Assembly (NCBI RefSeq): GCF_910592395.1
Contig: NC_088308.1
Coordinates: 1,860,001 to 1,924,000 of the forward strand
Source: Lineus longissimus
Taxonomy: Eukaryota > Nemertea > Pilidiophora > Heteronemertea > Lineidae
Reading direction: 5' to 3'
DNA length: 64,000 nucleotides
In this document: piece by piece, positions 26,001-38,500 of the stretch
Layout of the letters: each line of letters starts with the position of its first letter
How positions within the stretch are numbered: position 1 is the stretch's first letter
Translations under genes and position numbers: made by a program
Notes under the pieces: model-generated
What the model was told of the DNA's origin: nothing
Databases searched by the model: none
The model's input: only the letters and a program-made list of their open reading frames with translations

Positions 26001-27687
26001 GCCTTTGCTGTATCATCCAGCAGCCTCACAACGAATAGAAGTATACACAGAAGGTGTTCAGGTGAACGCAGATTCTAGACCGACCAAACTGTTTTGAGAT
26101 GCTTTCTTGGCCGACAATTATTAACGGCGCCTGCGCGATATTAATAGACAGATCCAATTCCAGCTTCAACTCCTGGCAGTTAGAGACCTTAAAGTACTGT
26201 AAACCCGTCATCATCGTTATCGACAATACAAATGATTATAATTCTTAATGGCCATGAGATACAATGTCTTCTAGACTTTACTATCATACGATCTCAGTTT
26301 CCACTCAACATTATAGTTACCTCGATGATTACAATCATATCAAGTTTGATTGCCCTCAAGTATTTAAAAAAGGCACTTGATGGCTGTGAGGTTCTACAAC
26401 CTTAGCTTGTTTTAATGCCAGTGTCGTCGAACGGTATTGGGGTAGTTCCACGCAAGCGTGTGTTGCCGATGCACCGATCCGCATAGAGACAATCGCGGCA
26501 CGGAGGGCTCATTTTGGATCATGATCGGAGAATTCTGATTACTTTCCGTCAGTTTTTACTTTTTCCATTTTGTGTGGAAGGTGACAGGGCAGTCGACAGT
26601 TTGGTAATATTACCCTTAATTCATTCGGTGGTCCTGCCTACATATTCATTGCAGCAACTTCTTCATCAGTTCATACAAAGCCAATAGCAACACTACTGCA
26701 GTATGGCAACTTCCGGTTACTCGTTGCCTTATTCCGACTTCAAATATGATGTACAAAGCAATGACATCTCAACAGATCAACACCAATGACATTGGTACAA
26801 GCGATCTTTCCATAGGAAAACCTGAAGTCTCATACAATAACAATTGCTTTACAGCAGGCTTATGCAGCGCGTGATGTGTGTCACTTGCTGATGTTGAGTG
26901 TCAGTATTTAACAGTTGTTAGAGAACTAACCAGGTAACAAAGGACCTGATGACGCATACCACCTGCCCTACTCAAGTTAGATTTTCTCGTATACTTTCAC
27001 GCTCTTATCTTGGCAAAATATTTTCCTGTTGACTATCAGGTAAATGGGCGTATCAATACTCCACGCTAAACTCCGTCTTTAACTTACATGTGAGTTACCA
27101 GTCTTACTCTGGTACATCGCTAGGATTTCATGTCGAAAAAAACATATATGCTGCCTACATGTAGGTGCGTGACATGTACTTTATGTCTTTGTCCAGCGTT
27201 TTGCTTGTAATTTGCACTTGAGGGATCCGTATCTTACTCTTTATGACCAAAGAAAAACCCACATTGCTCAAAACACTTCATCTCTACATTACAACAAAGG
27301 CCCGCCTATAAGTGTCACCTCCAGGCAGTTGTATGTGCACATGGGATCTTAATGTGTGAAAGAGTTACCCGGGTGATTGGCGGTGTCCGGCAAATACGCT
27401 CGCAGATGTGCATCACACAGTGACAAATATGGAGTTCAATTCAATAGAGTATAGAGGAAAGTTCATCGACGAGAGGTTTTTGCTTGGTCGCCATTGCCTA
27501 CCCCACTAGACTCTGACATCCGGTGAGCCGGTCATGCGCAAGACGTCGAATAAAGGTTAGGCGCACGGTGACACGAGGGCATTCACCAAGGGGGCTTCAC
27601 TTCGTACTTATTCACGAACGAGGACATGTTCTCAAGAAAACACGGGAAAGAAGCGCATGCTCGGACGCACGTTTTGAATTTACTTTG

Positions 27688-30600
27688 ATGGAGAACGTAA
27701 CAGTCTCCTATGGGGATGGCTCGGTGGGCCATTTTCAAAGTTTCGCCGACTGGCAGAAGCACAAGGCGGAGGTTGCTGATGACGGGCCATCGACTGGGAT
27801 CCACTCCGGTGCACAGGTGGCTCTCATCGCCCTGTACGCCTTCTCTGCCTTCTTCGCCATTGTCGGGAACAGTATCATCATCGCGGTGGTGTTTATCAGG
27901 AAGCGGACGGCCAAGACGAACTGGAACGTGTTCTTCATGAATCTCGCCCTGACAGACATCTTGATGGCGTGTTTCTGTATCCCATTCACATTCACACAGG
28001 TGATGCTGGGAGAATGGGTCTTAGGCGAGATCATGTGCCCACTCACTCTCTTCACGCAGGTTCTGACTGTTTCTGTCAGCATCATATCGAATACGGCTAT
28101 TGGCATAGAAAGGTAAAGTAATAGATGGTGTAGTACAAACACTGAAAAGTCGTAAGATAAACATAAAACCACATATCAGCTTCCTAAAAAATAGTCCTCT
28201 TAACTTTATAGATCGAGCAGACGTTTTATGTATCAATAGCAATCCGCGGCAATGTTGTTAAAATCATTTGCTACTCATTCCCTTACTTCTCCCTCTTGGA
28301 AATGTCAATGTAACCATCCGCTTTGGTCCCACAAAACCAAGTCAAGTCATGGTTCCAGTCTTTAGAATCTGTTGAGTGAAATCTCAAATTCATCCTAAAT
28401 CTAGGTCTTCAGCTCAGGAAATCGACTTGGCTCAACCAAACGTTATCTCCTTAAGTATAAAATTTCCGTTTATAATGGCAACGCCAACGGTACTGCCAAC
28501 GTCGATTGAGCCGCCGGGGGCCCTGTTATGCAAAAGTACATTAAAATTTGACATGTTCTTCATGGTCACTGCCTGATAGGGGACTCACAGATAGTTTTTG
28601 ATGTTATGATTGTTTCCTGTTAAAGGTACCGTGCGGTCATCCACCCTCTAGAGCCACGCGTCAACACGACCAAAGTTCGCCTGTCCGTGTTTTTCATCTG
28701 GGTGGCATGCGCTGTAGTATCTCTTCCTCAGCTTGTTGTCGGAAGGGTAACGCAAGCTATTACGAGCGATGGTAAGCAATATGACATGTAAAACCACACT
28801 TATCATATTTCGACTTCCCCTCTTTCGTCCGACGTTTGACATTTTAAAGTGGCCCTATGGCGATCTTCTGGGCCCGTATTCATAAAGCTACTTGAGCTGG
28901 TTGTGACTACGTCATCCAATGACCGATTTTGTTATGGAAATTATGACCAATCTTTCTTCATATCGAAGGCCTACAAACGATGAAGTACACAGTTGCAGTA
29001 AATGGAAATCATTGAATCTTAATTAACCAATTTTAAAAGATGCAACCTGAGCTCGAACAGGTCTGGCGGGTCGTGTATAATTGTTTGGCGGCACTACTCT
29101 TTGTAAAAAAGTGCGGTTATACAAAGAGCATTGCTCAAGTGTCATCAATGGATGTGTAGTCTATAAACAATAAAATGCAGAGACTAATTATTGTTCACAT
29201 TGTCTAAACTGGGTGAAAAGTCAAACGTTATTTGTATTAGTGTTAATTATCTCTGAGAGCCATCCTAGGTCGCTGACTTTAAGTATCGGCAGAGAAAAGG
29301 ATTTTGTCGAGATTCTGTATGCTCTGAATAACCTTTGTTTCTTCGCTCCGCTCTGTGGCAACATATAAAAGATCTGTAAGGATGCCTGCAACATTATCAT
29401 ATTCAGAGTGTTCAATAAAAGTACATTTTCTTCAGGCCAACCCGTCCTCTCGTGCAACGAACGCTGGCCGAATCAAGACTACCGCAAGGCCTACACAGTG
29501 GTGATGTTGTTCCTTACCTATATCATCCCATTGATCATTCTCGCCGTCAGCTACAGCATCATTGGGGCGACGCTGTGGGAGCGAAAGACCCCTGGGAATG
29601 CTAATACAGCCAGAGACGAAAAGCAGGTTGAAGACAAGAAGAAGGTGAGAGTAATTTGAAAAAACATTACTGTACGGGAGGATCACATTGATGTACTGTT
29701 TAGGGTGCTATTATATATACAGTCGAAGGTGTACATAGAATAGGAAAAAGCCGGCACTATTTCGAGACATTTTCCTGAGTATAACGATTGATTCATATAT
29801 ATGCCTTTCTGGCTCCCGTGTGTCACATTATAAACGCAGGCGATTTTAACGAAGGGCTAGCTAAGACCATCTCAAAATTGATCATGAATGCATGTAGTCA
29901 TGATGCCTGCGCGGGATTTATTATTGTAATCACCCTTAGGCTATAAAGGTCACCCAAAATCTGTCGTTCACAATTCCTAGACCAACGGAACACAGGAAAG
30001 TTTCTTGCCATTTTTGCAGAGAGACTTGTCACTTGCAGGTGGCGTTAATTAACACTTTCACAGGGTTTTGTGTATGTGTTGGGGTGTTTCACCAGGGGGC
30101 TGCTCTTAAAATGAGCCTGGGGGTCTAATTGGATGTCTTCTTCACTTTAAGAGAAATGTTGTTCCCTAAATGTTTGCTATAATCTATTATATATGTTTTC
30201 TAAATTGTGTTTTCTCTAATAATTCTAGGTGATCAAAATGTTAATGACAATAGTCATTGTATTCGGCTGTCTCTGGCTACCAATTCACATCATCAATATG
30301 ATCCTTGACTTCATTCCTTCCTTATTTGATGCCATACCAGTCAACGTCTTTCTCGGGATTTACCTGGCATGTCACTGGCTGGCAATGTCCAATTCGTTTA
30401 CTAACGTCTTGATCTACTGGGCACTGAATGACAGTTTTCGGGTGAGTAGTCTTACGGTAACTTACACCGTCTTCGGAGGGTCGCAAGAATTAACAGCAAA
30501 TATTTTAGTGATCTTTAAAAGGATTATTGCGTGCAAGCGGGGGGGGGGGGGGCGCTCCTACATGAAGCTTGGACCAAGGCAATGAAAGTTTATATGAACA

Positions 30601-31474
30601 CCGCGACAGGACGCTGCTGGACTGATCGCGAGTGTCGTTATACATGTAGGGAACTGTTGCGGATTGAGGGGTGCGTAACTCTACTCCCCTCCCCAGGACC
30701 CGCACGTGATGACAAAAAGGTTGTTCTTTCACTCTTCACCCCCCTTGAAAACTTTTAATGAATACAATCACATTGGTAAAAACCAAGGTCAGTCTTACGG
30801 CATGGACCAAAAATCTCACAGACATTTTTGGTGGTAAAACTCGAAAACGAAATCGCAATTCATGTAGGCCAATGCCATTCTGTTGACAGCCAAAGGAATG
30901 ATTATCTTGTCACAGAATGTTCTAGAATGTAATCGATGGATGTAAGAAAAGAGTTTATATGTTTCAGTACGACTGCAAGGTCCTCTGGCACGTTCACATT
31001 CGGAAGCGACATCTGAGAAGCGGCAGCACATTGAATCAATTCGAATTCAGCAGGAATCCAACATTCCAACGCCAGTCGATCACAACTAATGCAGGTTCAT
31101 CCATCAGGCTTGGGAACACCAAGAATAATGGCTCGCTAAAGTCGGGATGGAAGTGCCAAAGCTCCGATGAGGAATCCCTGACCTCGTCTACGCCCCGCAC
31201 ACCCATCTCCCCTCACAACCGCGAGCGCATGACATTCACCTTGTAAGTATACGGAACAACTTGAAAAAAGTACATACATCCATCCCTACCGGAAATTCTG
31301 CCGGTATGACACCTGAGTTATCAATGCCCCCCCCCCCCCCCCTCCGAAAAACTTATTCAGTACCCTGCCTTTTTTCTGTGTGGCTGTAGAAACAAGTAAT
31401 TTTATTGTTTTGATTTCAGTGGACAAGTTGATCCCATAATAGAAGTATCGAGCACGTTTAATTCCTCAGAGTGA
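27688..31474 (+). CDS. Class A (rhodopsin-type) neuropeptide-like G-protein-coupled receptor, 6 exons
   Basis: Exons are 27688-28112, 28626-28771, 29436-29644, 30229-30441, 30968-31242 and 31420-31474. All phases agree and give 440 residues. I chose the ATG at 27688 because it yields a short extracellular tail with an N-glycosylation site (MENVTV). The conserved marks are GNS in helix 1 (residues 60-62), LALTD in helix 2 (Asp 90), Cys 117 and ERY (141-143) around helix 3, FIW in helix 4, Cys 197 in loop 2, and WLP in helix 6 (276-278). Helix 7 reads NSFTNVLIY, so NPxxY is NVxxY (319-323). A Cys follows in the tail (YDCK), and the C-terminus is rich in Ser, Thr and Asn. The first intron splits the Arg codon of ERY, a position used by many receptors of this class. 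The pattern RKTPGN...DKKKVIKML resembles NPFF/QRFP/SIFamide/CCK-like receptors. The ligand is not deducible. Confidence 0.88.
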
Positions 31475-31743
31475 ACTCATATCGGAATTTGATAAATCGA
31501 ATCCAAATGACTTCGAGCCATATCACCATTCGTAGCCGCTAAACAAGAAGCAGAATGTGACCTTTTTGCCTCCTAATTTCTGTTCAATGTTGGGCAAAGC
31601 GCTTTGCTGTTCATCCGTCATTCGAACGATCATCGTTCGGCCTCCGTTGCTGGAGCGACCACATAGTATCCGGTTTGCTAGTCGTCGGGTCTCTGGTGGT
31701 CAATGTAAATACTCAAAATGAACTCTGAAGGATGAAAACACAA

Positions 31744-31970
31744 ATTACCAACTCAAAATCAGCAAGTAGGATCTGATATATTGAACCAGTCAACACTAAA
31801 TATATAAGAACATGGTCAATCAAATTCTCCGCCTCATCCAGAATCTTGCAATGTAGATCTGACACAACAGCTCGACCTTGCTACAGAGAAGACAGTTATA
31901 ATAAATGTATGTCTTCGATTATCAGATTGAGTCTTGTGTGTTTGAAAGATTCTTGTGTTTATTGGCAACT
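31744..31970. repeat. Direct repeat copy A (about 225 bp)
   Basis: This copy runs from ATTACCAACTCAAAATCAGC to GTGTTTATTGGCAACT and is almost identical to 32899-33120. Small indels and substitutions separate the two, for example an extra TA in AATATATAAG and an extra AATA within TATAATAAATGT. Confidence 0.85.
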
Positions 31971-32514
31971 GTCTCCCACCTTCCCGATATTATTGTGTTG
32001 TAGCCTGACAATCATTGTGAGAATTATGTTACAACCTGGTCTACCTGAGGGTGAGACACCTCGACGTGACCACAGAGAAGACAGTTCACAGCCTTGCTGC
32101 CAAAGAGACAATGTTGACACCTGGCCTGACTGAAAGTAGACATCCCGATTATTTTTATCGAATTTCCCTCTTCCTCGGTCCCCCAATTCTCATCAGTGGC
32201 AAACTCACTACAACGTGTACAAAATGTGCGAAGAAACAGCGTCAATATTTCCACATTTCATGCCGGGACTACTAGTTATTGTCCTCACTAAGGGGTGGCA
32301 GCATAGACAATTGACCTGCAACGCACCTGCTGCGTAAGTGGGGTTAACACCATGGATGTAATGCCGAGAGAATTTGCACAGTATATAAGGGTCTCGTTAG
32401 GTAGTATATTAATAAGATAGACCACAGATTAAACCAGGTTCATGCTTGCTTTGACTCGATGAATGACGGATCTGAGGGAGCTGGTTCAGGTGTTCCAGCT
32501 GTAATTCGTCCCCC

Positions 32515-32587
32515 GCCCTAAAAACGGGCGATAATTTTAATTTTTAGTAATTGCCTAGTTCAATTTTCTTAGCTCAGATGGCAGCAC
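32515..32587. repeat. Dispersed repeat, copy 2 (pairs with 21176-21245)
   Basis: It starts with CCCTAAAAACGGGCG, passes through an AT-rich stretch and CCTAGTTC, and ends with TTAGCTCAGATGGCAGCA. It sits between the two 225-bp direct repeats. See the first copy for the argument that it may be SINE-related. Confidence 0.45.
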
Positions 32588-32898
32588 CAGAGAAGATGAG
32601 TGTCGTACGGATATATCAGCTTGGAGGACGTACCGGCGTGTCCTTCAGAAATGACTTCTGTCAATGAGACACTAATACTGAATTGGGTCATAACTTAAGT
32701 ACGTTTGCATCTCATCAGGCGGGGGGGGCAACGCTGCTGTGGTCTTGATCATAAACATCGGAGAGTTTTATGTGTCTAATTGACCAACCTATGTCTGAAG
32801 TCACACACTCTCCGAAGACAGTCACAACCCTGGAGGAGACACTACAGATTGTACATGTATTTTGCTTCATCATTACATCACCGGAGACTGACCCACAG

Positions 32899-33120
32899 AT
32901 TACCAGCTCAAAGTCAGCAAGTAGGATCTGACATATTGAACCAGTCAACACTCAATATAAGAACATGGTCAATCAAATTCTCCGCCTCATCCTAGAATCT
33001 TGCAATGTAGATCTGACACAACAGCTTGACCTTGCTACAGAGAAGACAATTATAATGTGTGTCTTCGATCTTCAGATTAAGTCTTGTGTGTTTGAAAGAT
33101 TGTTGTGCTTATTGGCAACT
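32899..33120. repeat. Direct repeat copy B (about 222 bp)
   Basis: It matches 31744-31970 in the same orientation with only scattered differences. About 930 bases separate the copies. They could be a local segmental duplication, two insertions of one element, or terminal repeats of a degenerate element. No coding or priming signals between them distinguish these possibilities. Confidence 0.85.
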
Positions 33121-33208
33121 TAGATAGATGCAAATACTGCAACTTGATTGAACATGTATACTGAAGGCTAATATCTCAAGATATGAAACGTGATTTGATC
33201 AGATTCCT

Positions 33209-33225
33209 GGGGGGGGGGGGGGGGG
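33209..33225. repeat. Poly-G tract (17 G)
   Basis: An uninterrupted run of 17 G is followed by AGGGAG. Similar runs occur at 30539-30552 (14 G), 31327-31342 (16 C) and 44711-44727 (17 C). Confidence 0.9.
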
Positions 33226-33597
33226 AGGGAGACTGGCATCCTCAGCTTTGGCCGGCAACCAGTCAGACTCACATTTTTCATATTAGGTTGTTGTTCATTA
33301 CACCCAAGAGGCTCTCTAGAATAGTGAGGCAAACATATTTTCCGCTTTGGCCAAAGTCTATGTGGAAAACATATCACTTTTCAGTGTCGTTATGCCTTCC
33401 TATTCATTGGTCTCCAATCAAATAATTGCAATGTTCTTGATGAGCATGGCTGCAACTCCTAGGCAGTTCACTCCTCATCATATGATAAAGTATGTCCTTA
33501 CTTCGGGAAGGGAAAGGACAGGGCCACTGCATCCAAATTGTAGGGTACATTTTATCAGAAAATGAATTGAAAGACGCCAGTTATCAAGTGACAATAA

Positions 33598-33603
33598 TTT
33601 ATT
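33598..33603 (-). terminator. Candidate poly(A) signal for PICK1 (AATAAA)
   Basis: TTTATT on the plus strand reads AATAAA on the minus strand, about 2 kb past the PICK1 stop codon. If it is used, the PICK1 3' UTR would include the minisatellite at 34728-35384. Nearer signals cannot be excluded. Confidence 0.35.
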
Positions 33604-33819
33604 GACAACACTTCAACAAAAACATCACACCATTGAGTATCTGGTAAATTGAGGCTTATTGAAATATAACAGGAGTTTGAGGTGAAACCTACAAAGGGTG
33701 TACATTGTACATGTATCTACATGTTCTACCTGAGCAGAGTAGAAAACTGTGGGATACACATATTATAGGCCTACCTCCACCTCGATTTACATATTGGTTA
33801 CTCAATAGTACATGTAGTT

Positions 33820-33985
33820 TGTAAGTCTGAACTGGAACATGTAACTCAGTACCTTTATACATGAAGTTCTCAACTAGTAACTCAATACCTTTGTAGATGA
33901 AATGAATTGGGATTTATACCCTCACTGAATACCTTTATGCATGAAGTTCTGAACTGGTAACTCAAGAGTACCTTTATACATACAC
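33820..33985. repeat. Imperfect short repeats around GTAACTCAGTACCTTTATACATGA
   Basis: Related words such as CTGAACTGGTAACTCA, AGTACCTTTATACATGAAG and AATACCTTTATGCATGAAG recur four times with irregular spacing. The cluster is low in complexity and non-coding. Confidence 0.55.
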
Positions 33986-34727
33986 AGCGTCGATGGGTTT
34001 AAGCTGCTTGAAGCATGTCTCTTAAACACACGCCTATGCATCGAAAATTGGACACAACCAGCTTAATTACATCGACACGGTACTATCTGTACATATCAAC
34101 ACACTTTCTATACACTCTCAATGTTTTATGTACAACGAATGATAAATAATGAATGTAAATAAATACACCTCTACAAATAATCTACATTTAGTTGTTTTTG
34201 GTTTCGAATGACTGAGAGCTATATGGTGATTGTGGGTTCATTCTCACCCGTTAATACGTTGACCCTGGTGCAAGAGTTTGTACAAGACCTAGCAAATGAT
34301 GAGAGAAATGGCACAAACTCCTGCCATAAGAACAATATAGCTTAGACATTAGAACTGAAGTCTAGGAATGGCAGATACAAAGCTGTGCAATAATGGCAGT
34401 TTTACCTCATACGAGCTCACACAGATGATCAATGGGTTAACCTGGGTAGGTTGACGACTTCAGCCTCAACAATACGATATCTGAAATCCCCAATTTTATT
34501 TCAAGTTTCTGTGTCTCGGATTCTCAATATTGGAATTAAATATGGAATGTACATACATGTGGCATTTTGCAATATTGATATCACTAACAAAGTAGTTTTG
34601 TCACCAATTGCTTTCGAAGGTGTCAACACGTCTGGCCCCAGCACCTTGCAGCAGTTCCCATGAAGTGATAAATAATTGCACAGTTGCCCCATTTAGTCAC
34701 AATACACTGCACTCCTCTGTTAGAGTG

Positions 34728-35384
34728 CAGCACTTGATGGCATCAAAAGACATGATGCCCAGTACCCGCAGCACTTGATGGCATCAAAAGACATGATGCC
34801 CAGTACCCGCAGCACTTGATGGCATCAAAAGACATGATGCCCAGTACCCGCAGCACTTGATGGCATCAAAAGACATGATGCCCAGTACCCGCAGCACTTG
34901 ATGGCATCAAAAGACATGATGCCCAGTACCCGCAGCACTTGATGGCATCAAAAGACATGATGCCCAGTACCCGCAGCACTTGATGGCATCAAAAGACATG
35001 ATGCCCAGTACCCGCAGCACTTGATGGCATCAAAACACATGATGCCTAGAACTTGCAGCACTTGATGGCATCAAAAGACATGATGCCCAGTACCCACAGC
35101 ACTTGATGGCATCAAAAGACATGATGCCCAGTACCCGCAGCACTTGATGGCATCAAAAGACATGATGCCCAGTACCCGCAGCACTTGATGGCATCAAAAG
35201 ACATGATGCCCAGTACCCGCAGCACTTGATGGCATCAAAAGACATGATGCCCAGTACCCGCAGCACTTGATGGCATCAAAAGACATGATGCCCAGTACCC
35301 GCAGCACTTGATGGCATCAAAAGACATGATGCCCAGTACCCGCAGCACTTGATGGCATCAAAAGACATGATGCCCAGTACCCGC
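34728..35384. repeat. Minisatellite, 16 copies of a 41-bp unit
   Basis: The unit starts CAGCACTTGATGGCATCAAA and ends GATGCCCAGTACCCG. Sixteen copies fill 657 bases with almost no divergence. Copy 8 (35015-35055) is the main variant, with CACATGATGCCTAGAACTTG. Each unit contains GGCATCA and TGATGCC seven bases apart, so single-stranded transcript or DNA can form a 7-bp stem with a 7-nt loop. The array begins about 210 bases past the PICK1 stop codon. Confidence 0.96.
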
Positions 35385-35595
35385 ATTTACTGATTTTACC
35401 CAAACCCATCTCTTCTAGAGATATCATCAATACATTTTGTTCCCAAGAACATCCATATCTTTTTAAGAGACTTGGCTGGCAGTAGCATAATATAAGGCCG
35501 GGCAAAATTTAAAACTATTTCTTGTCCATAGCTCTTTTCAAAATTTGGGCGGGGAGGGGCCCTGAACAACCCTGCCCAGCTCACGATCAAATTGT

Positions 35596-38500
35596 CTATT
35601 CCGTACTAATGAGATTCATCTCGCTAGTTGGCGTTGTTGGTTCCTCAGCCACCTCAAGCACTTCATCGTCATCTTCGTCCTCCTCATCATTAAACTGGTT
35701 TGATTTATCATAAGTGAACGTGCTGCGGGAAAGATCAACTTCAATGGGGAAGACGTCAGCCTCCTTTAAGACCACATGACATTCAGTGTGATACTTGGAC
35801 ATAGCTGCCACCAATCTTTGCAATTGGAACACAATATCTTGGACTGAAAGAGATAAAATGGTTAATTTGTAATAATACAGTGTAATGATCTTTTCAGCAT
35901 TTCTGGAGCGCTCATACTTAATTCCCACTTGATTCAATTAAGATCTGGCTCAAAAGCGCTTGCTCTACATGTATCATCACCCTAGCTATAGACCTTTAAA
36001 TTCCTAATACAGCTAACATGCTTTTGAACAACCCATCCCTGTGGTCACAACCACTTGCATTTCATGATGGTATAAATCAACATTAACATTCAAAGACACA
36101 AACAATCATCTCATAGCTTAATATGTTTGTGACATCCGTATCAACTGCTGTCGCAAAATAACAAGATTAAACGTACCATGTTTGTTGTCGAGCAGCTCGA
36201 TCTTGACGAGGACGTCACTCCTCATCTTGGCAAATCTTGTCCGCGCATCCTGACGACATCGTAGCACCAATCTGCAAGACAATTTGAACACTCTTCATTG
36301 AAAATACGGAAACATTTGCAGGAGCAGCAACACCACACTATTTTAACATCATTATTCGTCCTGACCCTCTGATCTGAAGAATCTCAAAGCCAGGTATTAG
36401 AGAGAAGTATTTTACCTGTATTCATAATTTCCTGTCTCCACCCGGTATAATGGTTCTTGTAAGGCAGCGTAACTGTATTCTTCATCATCCATTTCCTTCA
36501 CCTTCAGGCAGTACGACTAAAAGAGCAATTGTATTGTGATATGATCTCAAAGAAAGTCATAAACCTGCCATTTGAAGAAGCTCACTGGCAGCTTACCAAC
36601 AAAGATCATGTCAATACATGTAAACTTTGACAATTCATTAACCTTTAAATAGGACTACTTCTCTCTCTGGCCTACCAAAATAGATATGACTACTCTCTAA
36701 CGAAAACTGATTCTACCTCTGTAACCAGACACCTCTCCATAACAGACACTCTGAAACAGCATTGTCAAGCTCAAGGGCAACCAACCCTACTCAGCACCAT
36801 AGGAAGAAGTGTCCATCATAGAATCTATGATGGCTCATCGTAGAATCTCTGATGACTATTGCAATCCATGTTAGATTCTGTGATAGAGTTACGGTCATGA
36901 TATTCTATACTGTGGGTTCTATTGTGTGGAAACATCAAAGTATAAAGCCTTGAGAGTTAGTCTACAGCAACTGAAGGAGTACTTACCAAATACTCAAACT
37001 TGGCATCCAGATATTTCTTGATGGTGAGACGAGTGTCGGGCACTGCTTTGTTTAGATATGTATTCAAATCACTGATCATCTGAAAAGATTAGTTCACTCA
37101 TTCAAATATTTTGTAAATCACATGGAATCTCGAGGTTCTTGAGGCTGCGGGATCTGCTAGTTTTGTTTTGGTATCAGGGATTTTAAACACATTGTGACCA
37201 AGGGTGAACAGATCTACCACATAAGGATAGAGTATACTCAATATGTGACTCGCTCTACCAAAACTAGGCGCTTGTCGCATCTGAACTTGACAGGTTGATA
37301 CGGACTTGTTGTTCATTTCCCTATTGTAGACCTTTTGTGAAATCTATTACAAACTGATTTGGTTACATTTCACCAAAGGTCTACAATAGGGAAATGAACA
37401 ACAAGTCCGTATCAACCTGTCAAGTTCAGATGCGACAAGCGCCTAGTTTTGGTAGAGCGGGTCACATATGCCAGAGGACTCATGCTGCCTATACTCACAG
37501 GTTTCACGGTCTTCAACATGGTGATGGCATATCGCTCAATCTTTCTGTGGGCTTCACCAAAGATGGTGAACGCTTCACTGGCAGTGGGCTGAGGTTCCCG
37601 TACTCCTATACTGGCAAATACTTCACCAAATTCTGTAAGAGAAAGTTATGACAAGTGTTGATGTCACTCTTCAGGACTGAAGATAGTATGAAGGCAAATC
37701 TGAGACAGTTTATTTCACTGCATGCCATTCAAAAGATGTTCAAGAGCTCACCTCTATGTGTTTGTGATAAATCAAAGAATGCCTTCAGCAATCGTTTGGT
37801 ATTTTCCATCATGCCTTTATACATGCCGGCCGTCTTCTCCAATTCCTCAAGCTTCTTCACAAGGCCATCTGAAAGAAGATAATTTGTTTTCACAAATATT
37901 TTATCAGAGTTAACTTTTGAAACTTTGAAAGGCTGTACTCCGTTACTTAGATTAACGCTATCTCAATTCATTCACAAACAATCTGTGGAAATGTAAGATG
38001 AGACTCATTTGTCATCCATATGTACATCACTGTCCAAAGGGTGTTGGTCAACTTGATAGTGTTCTGCCCACAGCAGCTCACTGCTCAGCCGTATCAGCAT
38101 AGGTTGGTTTTTTTGAAACTTTTGGTTCATAACAAAGAAATAGCTCAAAACCTTATGAAATGTACTTACCGTTGCAGAGAATAGCCCTACTCAGACCCAA
38201 GGCATCAGCCGTCCCAGAATGCATGTTCTCCACCACCCGATGTTTCACCTTCTTGAGGACTGAAATATTTACCATAGATCAACATATGATGTAGCTGTTC
38301 AGACATGCTCATAAACACATTCTTTATAAATGCCATAAAAGCAACATTACTCTTTGCCAATGTCACCCCAAAATTTTCACAGATGGGAGTTCAAATAATT
38401 GAAAATCATAAAGATGTGTACATCCAGTTTAGCAACAGGTGAGTCTGTTCTGGTGAGGATTTTGGCAGCCCAGCTTCTTCCCCACATTCAACCAAGCCAT

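Larger units (their letters stand above)
15475..27687. other. Intergenic region between NDNF and the GPCR gene
   Basis: NDNF and the receptor gene diverge from this 12-kb stretch, so it must hold both promoters and the NDNF 5' UTR. An acceptor (CCCATTTCAG on the minus strand, AG at 15505-15504) precedes the NDNF start exon. A GC-richer block at 15580-15780 contains TATATAAG near 15751 on the plus strand, but no gene follows it that I can see. Open frames of 100-150 codons (16343-16774, 20310-20738, 24484-24906, 25522-25971) match no family I recognise. Repeats within the region are listed separately. Confidence 0.5.
31475..35595. other. Region between the GPCR stop and the PICK1 stop, rich in repeats
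   Basis: The two genes converge here, so both 3' UTRs lie inside. It holds two copies of a 225-bp direct repeat, the second copy of a dispersed repeat, poly-G and poly-C tracts, a small 38-bp-type repeat cluster and a 16-copy minisatellite, all listed separately. No additional coding gene is evident. Confidence 0.6.

Noticed and set aside
27523-27687. Longer N-terminus for the GPCR from 27523
   Set aside because: The extra 55 residues are highly basic and unlike a receptor ectodomain; the ATG at 27688 gives a normal glycosylated N-terminus.
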